In this document: positions 1-11,457 of the stretch, piece by piece
Position numbering within the stretch: the stretch's first letter is position 1
How the letters are laid out: every line of letters starts with the position of its first letter
Source: Lithobates sylvaticus
Taxonomy: Eukaryota > Chordata > Amphibia > Anura > Ranidae
Assembly: GCA_028564925.1 (NCBI GenBank)
Contig: CM053029.1
Coordinates: 292,290,832 to 292,354,831 of the forward strand
DNA length: 64,000 nt
Direction: 5' to 3'
The notes under the pieces: model-generated
What the model was told of the DNA's origin: nothing
Databases searched by the model: none
Seen by the model: only the letters and a program-made list of their open reading frames with translations
Program-made: the position numbers and the translations under genes

Positions 1-124
1 AAATGGTGTTGCCTCGGAAGGGGGGTAGTATTATATGGCGAGTATAGCCTCAAACCTACGTTTTCACTGGAAAAATAGGGGGTCGTCTTATACACCCAGT
101 CGTCTTATACGCCGGCAAATACGG
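1..124. repeat. End of an interspersed DNA-transposon-like repeat
   Basis: The segment holds two near-copies of a short motif (GTCGTCTTATAC, at about 83-94 and 101-112) and ends in GGCAAATACGGTA. I remember this as the terminus of a dispersed vertebrate DNA repeat, but the other end lies outside the window, so the family is not assigned. Confidence 0.4.
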
Positions 125-627
125 TAACTGTGAGGGCTTACAGTCTTGTGGCAACACCGTCCACCACCACCACCACCACCACCACCAAAGGCCCAATTTT
201 TCTGCCCTGTTCAACAGGTGCATGCAATTACAAATCTTGATCTAATAACTCACAGCAGGGCCCATTCCTGCGCCCACCAAGAGTAACTGTGAGGGCTTAC
301 AATCTTGTGGCAACACCGTCCACCACCACCACCACCACCACCAAAGGCCCAATTTTTCTGCCCTGTTCAACAGGTGCATGCAATTACAAATCTTGATCTA
401 ATAACTCACAGCAGGGCCCATTCCTGCGCCCACCAAGAGTAACTGTGAGGGCTTACAGTCTTGTGGCAACACCGTCCACCACCACCACCACCACCAAAGG
501 CCCAATTTTTCTGCCCTGTTCAACAGGTGCATGCAATTACAAATCTTGATCTAATAACTCACAGCAGGGCCCATTCCTGTGCCCACCAAGAGTAACTGTG
601 AGGGCTTACAGTCTTGTGGCTACACCA
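125..627 (+). repeat. Minisatellite, 153-159-bp unit with an inner CCA run
   Basis: Three full units begin at 125, 284 and 440, and a truncated fourth begins at 593. Successive periods are 159, 156 and 153 bp. The inner CCA run falls from 9 to 8 to 7 triplets, which accounts exactly for the 3-bp steps. The rest of the unit is almost unchanged between copies, so the array is young. Confidence 0.9.
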
Positions 628-1079
628 ACATCTAATGGGGAAAATTTCTGCAGAGTATATACGGCAGGCCCCTACTTTCAAACATCCAACTTACAAACGA
701 CTCCTACTTGCAAACGGAAAGAGAAAACAGGAAGTGAGAGGAAATCTACCCCTAGGAAGGGAAACTCGATCCTGTTAGATTTAATTTAAGGAAAAAGGTA
801 TCTCCTCTCTACTGATGCTTTATCACCAATCCTTGTTTCAATTAAAACCCCACTTTTCCAAAAAACATTTGTCATTGGGACGGAAAGTTAGGTGGAATGT
901 TCTGAACAGATGTGCAAAGACAGCAAATGTTACAGGGGTGATAACCCCTCCCTATGTTCTCCAAAAAGCTTAAAAATAGATTTTTTGGGGATGGAGCTAC
1001 ACTTCATAATGTACCAGATTCAGATTCTACTTAAGAACAAACCTACAGTCCGTGTCTTGTTTGCACCGCCTGTATACTG
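628..1079. other. No gene seen
   Basis: This is moderately AT-rich sequence after the minisatellite. Short open frames are present, but none resembles a known protein and none has a start, splice or poly(A) context worth calling. Confidence 0.5.
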
Positions 1080-1695
1080 CTGTTCAGAGTATATAGGGTT
1101 GTAGGTATAGGGTTTTATTTTGGGTGCGGGGTCCCCCTTAATATCCATACAAGACCCAAAGGGGCTGGGGTGGGGGGGGGGGGGTGATGGGGTAGCCATG
1201 CCATTTTTCTCAAGGATTTTCAGCCAAATGGCGGCCAGGACAAGACATGACATTAAAGCCGCAAGTGGTTTTAAATGGCTTCTTTTTTTCCTTTACAAAT
1301 GTCATTTTGTGCAAGGACAGTTCTAAACACGGGAAACACATGCCACTTCACAGGCATACTTTAGACACCCCCCAGGTACCATATTTAAAGGAAAATTTCA
1401 CTTTTTTTTTTCACTTTTTGCATTGATATATGCATCATTAAAATGACTGCTCCCGAAAAAACGTTAGTTTTTAAAAGTTCTTTTTGCATTGATATATGTC
1501 CCCTGGGGCAGGACCCAGGTCCCCAAACCTGTTTTATGACATTAACATGCATATTGGCTGTTGTAATTAGAAATTTTGATTTTGAACGTTCGCGTCCATT
1601 ATAACGAATAGGGTTCGAAAATTCGCGCAAACTTTCGGTCCTTTCGAAGGTTCTGGTGCGAACCGAACCCGGGGGTGTTCGGCTCATCCCTACTA
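1080..1695. repeat. Dispersed repeat related to the 35-45 kb foldback arms
   Basis: The stretch 1115-1165 (GGGGTCCCCCTTAATATCC then CATACAAGACCC) matches the style of the arm sequence seen at 35.2, 36.7, 40.6 and 42.1 kb. The segment ends near 1690 in a GTTCGGCTCATCCCTAC tail, which resembles the start of the repeat at 39960. A G-run lies at about 1168-1183. Confidence 0.45.
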
Positions 1696-2995
1696 GCCAG
1701 GTGTAAAGTTAGAGGCATAAATTCAAAACAATTGAGGATGGGGAAAAAAACATACATATGCTGCAGAATAATGAAAAACAGGCTATAAAAGCACTTACAT
1801 GGACTCTTTCCATCCATGTCTCTGTGACTCAGTCAGGATAATATTTGGCTCCATGGAATAGCCTCTATAAGAATCTTTAACAACAGAAGGTCAGGGTGAG
1901 TATCACTACTGTAATAAATTAGTTCAGAACACAGCTACCTGCAATTATCCTCCTAAATACAGTCCCTTGCAGTGAGGTCCAGGATAGCACTGGTTACACA
2001 GGCTAACAGCTAGAGAGCTCTAAGACCCCAAAAAAAGGGCCACCCCACTGAAAATGGTTCTCCAGTAGAAATGGGGAGGGGAAATTGGGGATGGGTCTTC
2101 TGGAGAAGCTGCATGTTAGGCTTCGGCCCAGGTGCCAGAATGCTGGTTCTGACAGTGGAGGACCTCTCACTTAGCTGCAGATCACTTGTCCATCTCTGCT
2201 CTGTGCTACTGATGAAGCGAAGCTGAGGAATTTTTCTTCCTGAAGGGGAAAATTAAGATAAAGGGGCCTGCACCTGCATCTGAGCATGACGAGTAAATAG
2301 TCACTCTGCCACAACACTATGACAAATGAAGTAGTAGTAATCTGTCTATTAATTGGGAAAGCAACACATTACTGTGTTACTGAAAGTGCTGTCACAGCCC
2401 AGTGAACAGTCTGCAGACTAGCTATGCCCGAAGAAATATGCCATATGGCTGATAACAAACAGAAATTTCTGAACAAATACAGGCATGCTGCAATAGCACA
2501 GTCATAGCTGCAAGCTTCTTGTTAATATTTAAATTATAGCTGGTTCACTGAAAATTGAAAATTAGTCAGAGTGTTTTCTCATTTATTATGTCATGAAGGT
2601 GACAATCATTCAATATGTTCACTGGATTGCATTGTCGGTAATGATTAGAAATGACTTCCGGTCTGCGTTTCCCAGTCACAAAGGTGTTTATTGTGCGCTT
2701 CTTATTCAGAGATTGCAGCCGAGATCTGTTGTACTGTTTATTTCCCATCAGCTTGTCATAGCTGCAACACTAGAATGAGAACTGACAAACAATTTATGGC
2801 ATTCATTTAAAAACAATGCAGTGCAGTCCACCACCCGGCCCCAATGGAATAGACAACTATTTTACTTACTGACCTAAAGCATCTGTTTTAGAATTACTAA
2901 AACTGTCAGATGTCATGAGATCATAGTCTCCGAGGTCTGAGCAGAAACCAAAAGCACTGATTTTACCTAACAGCAGTTTAGTACAGTTAAAGATA
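1696..2995. other. No gene or recognised repeat
   Basis: The sequence looks unique. No long open frame, tandem repeat or paired inverted ends could be found, and no splice or coding signal stands out. Confidence 0.45.
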
Positions 2996-3003
2996 CACTC
3001 CAG

Positions 3004-4114
3004 TAGACATGTGCAATTCGTTTCGTTTTTTTCGTTTTTTCGTTTTTTCCGTTATTTTCGTTCGTTCGTTTTCGTACGAATGAACGAATCGTTCGAATCG
3101 TACGAATACGAATAACGAACCGTAACGAATCGTTCGAATCGTACGAATCCGAATAACGAATCATTCGAATCCGAAAAACAACGAAAATCTGAAAAAAACA
3201 AATTAGAAACAACGAATGTACTAATGAAGAAAATACGAAAACGAACGAAAACTAACGAAAAAATTTGTAACTTTTTTTTTGTTGAATTGGTCATTTTCCG
3301 TGTCCCTTACAATGGTGCTGCTAAACGTGCTTCGAATGGAGTGAACAAAAAAATTAGTACATTCGTAACTTTTTTTTTCGATTCGTAACTTTTTTTTCCG
3401 ATTCGTAACTTTTTTTTCGATTCGTAACTTTTTTTTTTCGATTCGTAACTTTTTTTTTTTTTTTTTTTCGATTTGTAATTTTCCGTGTCTCTATTGAACC
3501 AAAAAATTCGTACATTCGTAACTTTTTTTTTCGATTCGTAACTTTTTTTTTTCGATTCGTAACTTTTTTTTCGATTCGTACCTTTTTTTTTTTTTTTCGA
3601 TTTGTAATTTTCCGTGTCTCTATTGAACAAAAAAATTCGTACATTCGTAACTTTTTTTTCGATTCGTAACTTTTTTTTTTTTTTTTCGATTTGTAATTTT
3701 CCGTGTCTCTATTGAACAAAAAAATTCGTAACTTTTTTTTCGATTCGTAACTTTTTTTTTTCGATTCGTAACTTTTTTTTTCGATTCGTAAATTATTAAA
3801 ATGTAATAATAGCATACACATTACATCAAATTATGAATTATGCTCCGATTACGAATCTACGAATGTTACGAATGTACGAATAAATACGAATGCGTCCGAA
3901 AATTAAACTAACGAAAAAAAAAACGAAATAACGAAAAAATAACTCTTACGAATGTACGAATCGTTACGAATCCGAAAAACGACGACTTACGAATGTACGA
4001 ATCGTTACGAATCCGAACAACGACGACTTACGAATGTACGAATCGTTACGAATCGACGGAAACAAAAAAAAAAGAAACGAAAAAAAACGAATTTTTGGGT
4101 TGTGCACATGTCTA
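3004..4114. mobile_element. Non-autonomous hAT-type element filled with CG-punctuated T-tract repeats
   Basis: The element is bounded by perfect 12-bp inverted ends (TAGACATGTGCA at 3004-3015, its complement at 4103-4114) and a perfect 8-bp direct duplication, CACTCCAG, at 2996-3003 and 4115-4122. An 8-bp duplication is the hAT superfamily signature. No transposase is present. The flanks of the interior are inverted (TTCGTT-rich on the left, AACGAA-rich on the right). The core, about 3355-3790, is a tandem array of CGATTCGTAAC followed by 8-21 T, with a larger unit of roughly 90-130 bp marked by GTAATTTTCCGTGTCTC at about 3475, 3604 and 3693. Apparent lysine-rich open frames here are by-products of the T tracts. 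Confidence 0.85.
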
Positions 4115-4243
4115 CACTCCAGTCGAAATTAAAGATTAAACCTTGAGTGCCTACAGAAACCACAATTTACCAGCAGAACAGAATGGGTATTTATACAGAC
4201 ATTGCTGTTAGCTACCAGTCTTCCCTATTCACTTTGTAAACTG

Positions 4244-6247
4244 GTGTAGCCCCCTGTTCCTAATGTAGCGCCATAACCTCCTGCGGGCAGCTTAGTATTT
4301 TCTGGGCTTACTGATTACCTCCTTCTTGTCTTGGGGTTCCCAGGGTTAGTACGCAGTAATTGCGGAGACTGACACTCAAAGTCCTTTTTGAAGATTTTTA
4401 TTTGCAAAAAAACGTTCAAACATAACACAGTCTCTTAGTTGGGAATAGAGGGCAATGGGTGATAAAGCTCAGGCACTTCAGAACTGCTCATCAAATGAAT
4501 GTCTCCTTAGATACCCCAGATAGTAGCCACTCACAACTGGACTCTTCACTGTTGGATAAACCCTTGTCTGTAGATCTAGCAGCCAACACGTGATTCAGAA
4601 TTAGCAAAGTCTCTGCCACAGACTAGGTTGTGAAACTTCAAGTGAACCATGTACAAGTCTCTGCCACAGACTATATTGTAACCGAAGGATGGGTTAGGAA
4701 CCTTTCCTATGGTACTTGTATCTTTCAGCCGTTGCGGCGATACCATAGAAAATGTGGATTCATCTAGTGTCCATACATCTCAGCTCCCAGGCTCTTACCG
4801 AGCAGCCAGCTTCATGGCCCTCCTCCAAAGAGTCCTCCCCTGGTCGCTTGTACGAGTTGCTGTGCGTCTTCAATCCTGAGAGGACACCGGGACACTTCAG
4901 AATCCTCATTCAGTTACTGCGCCTCGAACTAGCCAGTTCCGAGGCTCGGGAACGGATGGATCCCCACCCCAGACCATGAGGGCCTCTGGGGCTGGTCAGG
5001 GTGACCAGGCTTACGGAGGCAGCAGACACTTCTGGGTCCGGGACCCCTTGTTGGGTTGGTCCGGACCGGAACCAGGAATCAAAGAGCAAGCCGTACCCTG
5101 AACACGTGACTTCAGCATCTTAAATACCCCTTCCCGGAACACACAGCGGGGCCAGACGTGCCCACCTAGAACAATTAACCCCCAGAACTCAGTTACAGTT
5201 CTGGGAAAACTAAATTTACAGAATAGCGCACACTTTAGAAAAGTGTCGGCACTACACTAAAAATGGGGCTATATTGTAAATTTAGTTTTTGGCTGAGCTG
5301 TAACAAGCGCAGATTGATTGTACATAGTTTATTGGATCTGTTCTAATCTTGACTGTGTTGTGCATTTCCCACTGTTGCCAGTAGGTGTCACTGGTACCAC
5401 AGGACAGTGTGAGAATAACAACAAGGTTGAAGCTGTGATATATATTCTTTTCCAGAAACAGCCAAGTAGGAGGTTTCTACCGCTGTGATTTCTGGGAGGG
5501 GGTATTTATTGGACAGATGCCATGTGCTTGAGGGAGTCCTGACCTCGTGGCCCTCTAGGCCTGGAGGCTATGCTGCTGCAAGTAGGCCCAAGAAGCCTGT
5601 CTGGAGCCTACTACTTCTGAGGTGGTCCTTAGGCTGTCTTGCCTGTTTGGATGAAGCCAAGCCAAGCTGAAGAAATCCAGGGGAGGACCCTTGCTGGAGA
5701 GAGCCAGGATGAAGGCTGGTCTCTCAGAAGGGCCTGGTGACTTACTTGGAGGATGCACCCACATCTAATCTACCCTCACAGTACCGCCGGATGGCTTAAA
5801 GTTTCTGGTACTGTGAAGCTGTTCTACAATCCAATTAAGGTAACACATTCCTGGCTGCTAAGTTTGTGAGAGAGTCTTATCCAGGTATCCGCTGGCTGCT
5901 AAGTCCTGTGAGAGAGGCTTATTCAGACACTTACTGGTTGCTAGGTCTGTGGCAGAGTTCTACCCAGCTATACAAGATTCTGCTATGAGAAAGCTGTTTT
6001 GTCATTTATTCTGAAGAGTCTGTAAGTGATCTGCTACAAAAAGGTATCTGCAACCTCCCCTCAACCTCTTTATTACTACTTCTTTTAAGTTCTTTATTAA
6101 AGCATTGAAAACTACCTAAAGTGACTGGCGCCCATATTTGTTTTAACTTCCCATTATAGCCATGGACTCAGCCCTGGGGTGAATGTAAGTCGACTCCCTG
6201 TATCTGGAGGTACCCTCTTTGTTCCCAGTATACTCAGGGGGGCGCTA
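4244..6247. repeat. Unclassified composite repeat with related inverted ends, possibly LTR-derived
   Basis: The left end starts TGTAGCCCCCTG and the right end, read on the other strand, starts TGTAGCGCCCCCCTG. Further in, both ends carry a similar CAAAGTCCTTTT / AGTCACTTTAGG motif followed by an AT-rich TTTATT/AATAAAG stretch. The layout therefore looks like two copies of one terminal sequence facing each other. TG...CA ends and a TGGCGCCCA string near 6127 hint at an LTR element fossil, but I could not pair ordinary direct LTRs. Confidence 0.35.
5852..5967 (+). repeat. Short tandem repeat, about 46-50-bp unit, roughly 2.5 copies
   Basis: Copies share GGCTGCTAAG followed by a TGTGAGAGAG-like string and TTAT(C/T)CAG. 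They start near 5852, 5892 and 5935. A related pair with CTCTGCCACAGACTA lies at about 4611-4675. Confidence 0.55.
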
Positions 6248-6576
6248 CACTGGTGATCCTGGAACATATCTTCTGATGATACTGAAAGACTTTTGCTTGC
6301 TGCTTATCACACATGGTTGTTTTTCATAGCCACCAACCAGATTCAAACTTGCTTTGCGGGTTTTCAATGTAATTTGAGGAAGAAAGCAGAGAAAGAGGAA
6401 CTTACACAGCCCAGGCTTCTGAACCTCGATGGAGCTTTGTAAACTTGGTCTGCAAGGGATTACACAGAACTAGGGCTGTCATCTTTCCTATGAGAAAAAT
6501 GCCGACTGTAGGTGTAGCGTGTTGTGGGCGGGGCTTAGACAGTAAAAACATTGCAGACTGGTTATAACTGGATTGC
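6248..6576. other. No gene seen
   Basis: The sequence lies between two repeats. No open frame or repeat structure could be supported here. Confidence 0.4.
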
Positions 6577-6627
6577 TTAAAGGGGTTGTAAAGGTTTGTT
6601 TTTTATTTTCTAAACAGATTCCTTTAA

Positions 6628-7747
6628 CCACTTCCCAATAGCAGATTGATGTCCGGGAAGTGGTTTCATTATCCTGACTGGGCGTCATATGACGTCCTTC
6701 AGGATAACAGCCGTCGCAGCGATCGGTGGAGCGGTGTGTCAGTCTGATACACCGCTACACTGATCTCGGTAAAGAGCCTCCGGCGGAGGCTCTTTACCAC
6801 GTGATCAGCCGTGTCCAATCACGGCTGATCACGATGTACACAGGAAGAGCCGCTGATCGGCTTTTCCTCACTCGCGTCTGACAGACGCGAGTAGAGGAGA
6901 GCCGATCGGCGGCTCTCCTGACAGGGGGGGTATGCGCTGATTGTTTATCAGCGCAGCCCCCCCTCAGATGCCCACACTAGACCACCAGGGAAGCCCCCAG
7001 GACCACCAGGGAAGCCCCCAGCATGTGGATGGCCAGGTACATCCCCCATGGCCATCCACATGTTAAAAAAAATGCACAAAATATGCCAATCAGTCCCCAC
7101 AGATGGGCACTGATTGGCACATCATATTTATGTTTTAAAACAGGGATGCCCAGCAATGCCACCCATCAGTGTCATCAGTGCCACTCATCAGCGTCCATCA
7201 GTGCCACCTATCAGTGCCCATCCGTGCCCATCCATGCCCACCTATCAGTGCCCATCCATTCCACCTATCAGTGCCACCTATATGTGTGCATCAGTGCCAC
7301 ACATAAGTACCCGTCAGTGCCGCCTATGAGTGCCCATCAGTGCCGCCTATGAGTGCCCATCAGTGCCACCTGAGTGCCCATCAGTGCTGCATACCAGTGC
7401 CACCTATCAGTGCCCATCAGTGCCACCTAGCAGTGCCCATCATCAGTGCCCATCAGTGCCACCTCATTGGTGCCACCTCATTGGTGCCACCTCATCAGTG
7501 CCCATCAGTGCCGCCTTATCAGTGCCCATCAGTGCAGCCATATCAGTGCCCGTCATTGAAGAAGAAAACGCACTTATTTACAAAAAAAATTAACAGTGAC
7601 AAAGAAAAATTTGTTTTTTTGCAAAGTTTTCGGTCTTTTTTTGTTGCGCAAAAAATAAAAATTGCAGAGGTGATCAAATTGCGACAGCGATGAAAGCTGA
7701 AAATTGGCTTGGGCGGGAAGGTGTCTAAGTGCCTGGTATTGAAGTGG
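6628..7747. mobile_element. TTAA-flanked non-autonomous element nested in the MITE
   Basis: The element begins CCACTTCCC and ends TTGAAGTGG, flanked by TTAA at 6624-6627 and 7748-7751. Removing it rejoins the outer MITE arms cleanly. The left part is GC-rich with several hairpins, for example around 6775-6840 (CTCCGGCGGAGGCTC and GTGATCAGCCGTG...CACGGCTGATCAC). The middle is a tandem array, and the right part carries GCAGAGGTGATCAAAT, also found at 21130, so the 20.0-21.3 kb repeat is a relative. Confidence 0.8.
7150..7556 (+). repeat. Minisatellite of CATCAGTGCC-type units
   Basis: Roughly 10-24-bp units alternate ATCAGTGCCCATCAGTGCCA with CCTAT/CCTCAT spacers. The array is internal to the TTAA element above. 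Cysteine/histidine/proline-rich open frames across it are repeat artefacts. Confidence 0.8.
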
Positions 7748-8065
7748 TTAAGCTAGTGCATTGTTGGTTCACTTACCTTTTCCTTCGATTTTCCTTCTAA
7801 ATGTTTGTTTTCTTTGTCTGAATTTCTCACTTCCTGTTTCTCCTCAGTAAACTTCACACCATCTTCCGAGTTGTGTTTAGTCAGCTAGAACAGCTTACTG
7901 AACAGCTTACTGAGGAGGAACAGGAAGTGAGAAATTCAGACAAAGAAAAAAAAGAAAGAAAACATTTAGAAGGGAAATTGAAGGAAAAGGTAAGTAAACC
8001 AATAATGCACTAGCTTAAAGGAACCTATTTAGAAAATAAAAAACAAACCTTTACAACCCCTTTAA

Positions 8066-8477
8066 GGTGCTAGCTGCTCTGCTGTCTACTGCTACATCCC
8101 TAATATTACATGTTTAAAATCCCAGTACATTGAGGCATAATGTGGAAGGGACCATGTGAAACACCCCTGTCCTCTCAGAATGCAATTCTCAGTGCCTGAG
8201 CGCCAATTACTAGGCATGCCCAGACACTGGGGAGGTGGGCATGATGAGTTGTGTTCAGCAATGTTTGCAATGACAGCAACATAAATGGCCAGAGAGTAAT
8301 GGTGCTCCTAGTGGGTAGAGGGAGGCTTTTTTTTATAGCATTCCATACAGGTTTGTTTTACAATTGCATTTGTTATTTATTGGTTTTATATATTTATAGA
8401 AAACTATATGAAAGTGGTTGTCCCCAGAACTTCTTTTGTGGCTCTATACACTGTAATGTAATGGTTAGATGTTGAAT
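8066..8477. other. No gene seen
   Basis: This is an AT-moderate stretch between two TTAA elements. Nothing could be assigned. Confidence 0.4.
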
Positions 8478-8481
8478 TTAA

Positions 8482-8897
8482 GAGGGCTTTCACACCAAGC
8501 CGCTCATAGCGTCGGCGGTAAAGCGCAGCGTTTTACCGTTGGATTTGCCGCGCATTTCGGCCGCTAGCGGGGCACTTTTACCCCCGCTAGCAGCCGAGAA
8601 AGGGTTAAAACCGCCGGAAATACACCGCAATGGCTGCATTTTGCCAGCGGTATTGCAGCGATGCCCCATTGATTTCAATGGGGAGCAGCGGTGGAGGAGC
8701 GGTAGACACACCGCTCCTTCACTGCTCCAAAGAAGCTGCTGGCAGGACTTTTCCTGACGTCTTGCCAGTGCACCGCTCCAGTGTCAAAGCCCTCGGGCTT
8801 TGACACTGGAGACAATGGAGCAGCAGTTTGAGGGTGGATTGCAGGCGCTAGTTCTATTGCTATAGTGCCTGCAAAACGCCCTTGTGTGAAAGGGGTC
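8482..8897. mobile_element. 416-bp MITE with TTAA duplication
   Basis: The inverted ends GAGGGCTTTCACAC and GACCCCTTTCACAC (right end read on the minus strand) are flanked by TTAA at 8478-8481 and 8898-8901. The interior is GC-rich with a strong short hairpin near 8785-8812 (CAGTGTCAAAGCCC and its complement). Confidence 0.8.
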
Positions 8898-8901
8898 TTA
8901 A

Positions 8902-9986
8902 AAGCAGCGGCAAGCCTGCTGATCTCACAGGTTTGCTAATATGACAGAAGATCGATGCTTTTAAAATTAAACTTTCAGAGTTCTAAGTACTGTATTTTAC
9001 TATATAAACTCACTTTACTGTTAAAAATAAGTGTAAAATGCAAAACTCCGGTGGGTGTAACAAGATGTCCGCTTTCCCCCTTCTCAGTGTATCCTTACTA
9101 TGGAGGAGTGTGGGGTGTAGCAAGATGGCGGTGACGAAAACTTCACTTCCGCTACACATTCTGACGGATCGCCTAATCTGATGAAACACTGGTACATAGC
9201 GATGTCAGCATGTATCAGCATCACCCCTCAAAACCCTACAAGTCTGGGCAGAGCTTGCCCACCCTTTTCTGCCTCTTACACATTCCTATTGGCTAGTGAG
9301 GTGACCTATCCTAGCGATGAGTCAATAGGACTTTGTGGGGGCAGGAATAGTGGCAAGAATAGCCTGTTAGAACAGCCCATTATTCAACCTTAACTGCAGG
9401 TTTTTAGACAGTCTCACCTTTAGATATATGCACTATAAAGCAGTTTTTTTTTCTTCTCTTTACGTAACCATATCAGAATCAAACACTGGATTTGCAGCCC
9501 CTTATATTCCTCTTACACTGTTATGGGTATTTCTGTGAGCATTCAAGAGACACTGTGTGCTATCATCTTGTGCTGGCAGTGCAACAAGTGTCTTCTGATG
9601 ACCTCTTCCTCTTTCTCCCAGGACCTGGAGTCACCCTCACACACAGCAAAAAAGGACAAATGAGAGGGATATATATTTTTCATATGTAAGCCTAAATATG
9701 CATGATAATTTAGGACTGAGCGTTTAAATTGTTTTACAAGGCCAACAGTGGTGTGTATTTTGAGATAGATTTAGTCAAATTTCTAGTTTTAGCACACTTG
9801 CCAAGTCTACTGGATAGCTTTGGTAACTGAGTGGATGCTTGGGAAGCATACAGGGAGCACAGCCAGACTGCTAAGTAGTTAGGTTTTTTTATCCAGACAT
9901 TGCTGTAGCGAATAAGTCCTCAACATTCTGTATATATATATATGTTTTTTAAAGCCACAAAAATCTATGTAAACTTGTCTTAAATG
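8902..9986. other. No gene recognised
   Basis: The sequence looks mostly unique. A segment at 9050-9170 has two related strings, CAAGATGTCCGC and CAAGATGGCGG, inside a partial internal duplication. No coding signal is convincing. Confidence 0.4.
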
Positions 9987-10264
9987 TTTAGGTGTAGGGC
10001 CGCCATCAGGGGGGTACAGCCCATACACTTGTAAGGGGCCCCATCACCTGGAAGGGCCCGGCCGACTGGCAGGGATGTGAGAAGGCAGGGGTGGGTGCAG
10101 AGGAGCTCCATGGTTGCTCCTGTATGTTTGAGTCGGCAAGCTCCTGCTCTGTCACTGAGCTGACATTGGGCTCTTTGCTGCCACCTCTGGCCATTTCCTG
10201 CATGTGCACCCCTCTGCATGTGGAAACAAAAGCTGGGACTAGGACCACCTTACAAGTGAGGGCT

Positions 10265-10600
10265 GTTGTGCAGGGGGGGCTGTGTGTGTGATTGTGTACA
10301 TGCCTGTGTGTGTACATTTATCTGTGTGTACATGTCTCTGTGTGTGCACATGCCTGTGAGTGTGCACATGCCTGTGAGTGTGCACGTGTCGTGAGTGTGT
10401 ACATGTCTTGTGTGTGTATATGCCTGTGTGTGTGTGTACGTTTCAGTGTACATGTCTTGTGTGTACATGCCTGTGAGTGTGTATATGTCTCTGCGTGTGT
10501 ACATGCCTGTTTGTGTACATGCCTATGTGTGTACATGTCTTGTGTGTGTGTGTGTATACATGCCTGTGTGTGTGCATGTGCATGTCATATATAAACATGT
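10265..10600 (+). repeat. TG-rich minisatellite in the hAT element
   Basis: Units of about 16-24 bp are built on TGTGTACATGCCTGTG with GAGTGTGCACATG variants. Purine/pyrimidine alternation is strong, so the stretch could adopt Z-DNA. Confidence 0.85.
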
Positions 10601-10604
10601 AAGT

Positions 10605-11275
10605 GGTGCTGGGAGTGTACAGGTGTGAGGGGAGGCTGAGAGCGTACAGGTGTGAGGGGGGCTGAGAGTGTACAGGTGTGAGGGGGCTGAGAGCGTACAG
10701 GTGTGAGGGGGTTGAGAGCATACAGGTGTGAAGGGGGCTGAGAGCGTACAGGTGTGAAGGGGTACTGAGAGCGTACAGGTGTGAGGGGGGCTGAGAGCAT
10801 ACAGGTGTGAGGGGGCTGAGAGCGTACAGGTGTGAGGGGGCTGAGAGCATACAGGTGTGAGGGGGCTGAGAGTGTACAGGTGTGAAGGGGTACTGAGAGC
10901 GTACAGGTGTGAGGGGGCTGAGAGCGTACAGATGTGAGGGGGTACTAAGAGCATACAGGTGTGAGGGGGCTGAGAGCGTACAGGTGTGAGGGGGCTGAGA
11001 GCGTACAGGTGTGAGGGGGTACTAAGAGCGTACAGGTGTGAGGGGGCTGAGAGCGTACAGGTGTGAGGGGGCTGAGAGCGTGCAGGTGTGAGGGGGTACT
11101 AAGAGCGTATAGGTGTGAGGGGGGCTGAGACCATACAGGTGTGAGGGGGCTGAGAGCGTACGGGTGTGAGGGGGTACTAAGAGCGTACAGGTGTGAGGGG
11201 GCTGAGAGCGTACAGGTGTGAGGGGGCTGAGAGCGTACAAGTGTGAGGGGGCTGAGAGCATACAGGTGTGAGGAG
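10605..11275 (+). repeat. Minisatellite, 24-27-bp unit, about 26 copies
   Basis: The unit is GGCTGAGAGCGTACAG followed by GTGTGAGGGG. A variant with GGTACTAAGAGCG alternates irregularly and gives a higher-order pattern. Open frames reading SHLYALSPL-type repeats on the minus strand are artefacts of the array. Confidence 0.9.
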
Positions 11276-11457
11276 TGAGAGTGTAAAGTGTGAGGGGAAC
11301 TGAGGCACTGAAGGACTTGGTGGGATGGCTAGTGGGCAGATTTGGTGGGACGGCCAGTGGGGGCGAGACCCTGGGGAATGTTGGTGGTCAGGCTCGGGTG
11401 GGGGCCTAAAGCTGTATAAGGGGCCCCACAATTTCTGATGACTGCCCTGTTTAGGTG

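Larger units (their letters stand above)
6581..8061. mobile_element. Palindromic MITE with TTAA duplication (outer element)
   Basis: The ends are a perfect inverted repeat beginning AGGGGTTGTAAAGGTTTGTT and continuing for more than 40 bp with few differences. It is flanked by TTAA at 6577-6580 and 8062-8065. Without its insertion the element is only about 360 bp and is nearly a hairpin, with its centre near 7880. Both arms contain a GGTAAGT 5'-splice-site-like string, at 7989-7995 and as its complement at 7771-7777. A TTAA duplication fits piggyBac- or Kolobok-type mobilisation. Confidence 0.85.
9995..11449. mobile_element. Non-autonomous hAT-type element filled by two minisatellites
   Basis: The ends TAGGGCCGCCATCAG and CAGGGCAGTCATCAG (right end read on the minus strand) are imperfect inverted repeats. 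They are flanked by a perfect 8-bp duplication, TTTAGGTG, at 9987-9994 and 11450-11457. No transposase is encoded. Just inside each end is a related unique segment containing GGGGCCCC. About 1.0 kb of the 1.45-kb length is tandem repeat. Confidence 0.85.

Noticed and set aside
3307-3821. Lysine-rich open frames on the minus strand
   Set aside because: They arise from T tracts in the hAT interior.
4752-5764. Open frames of 60-75 codons as exons
   Set aside because: They lie inside the composite repeat and have no splice context or protein similarity.
7023-7693. Cysteine/histidine-rich frames as a zinc-finger-like protein
   Set aside because: They are a translation of the CATCAGTGCC tandem array without regular finger spacing.
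10250-11431. Several long overlapping open frames on both strands (histidine/threonine- and SHLYALSPL-rich)
   Set aside because: They are translations of minisatellites with units that keep several frames open; there is no non-repeat protein sequence.
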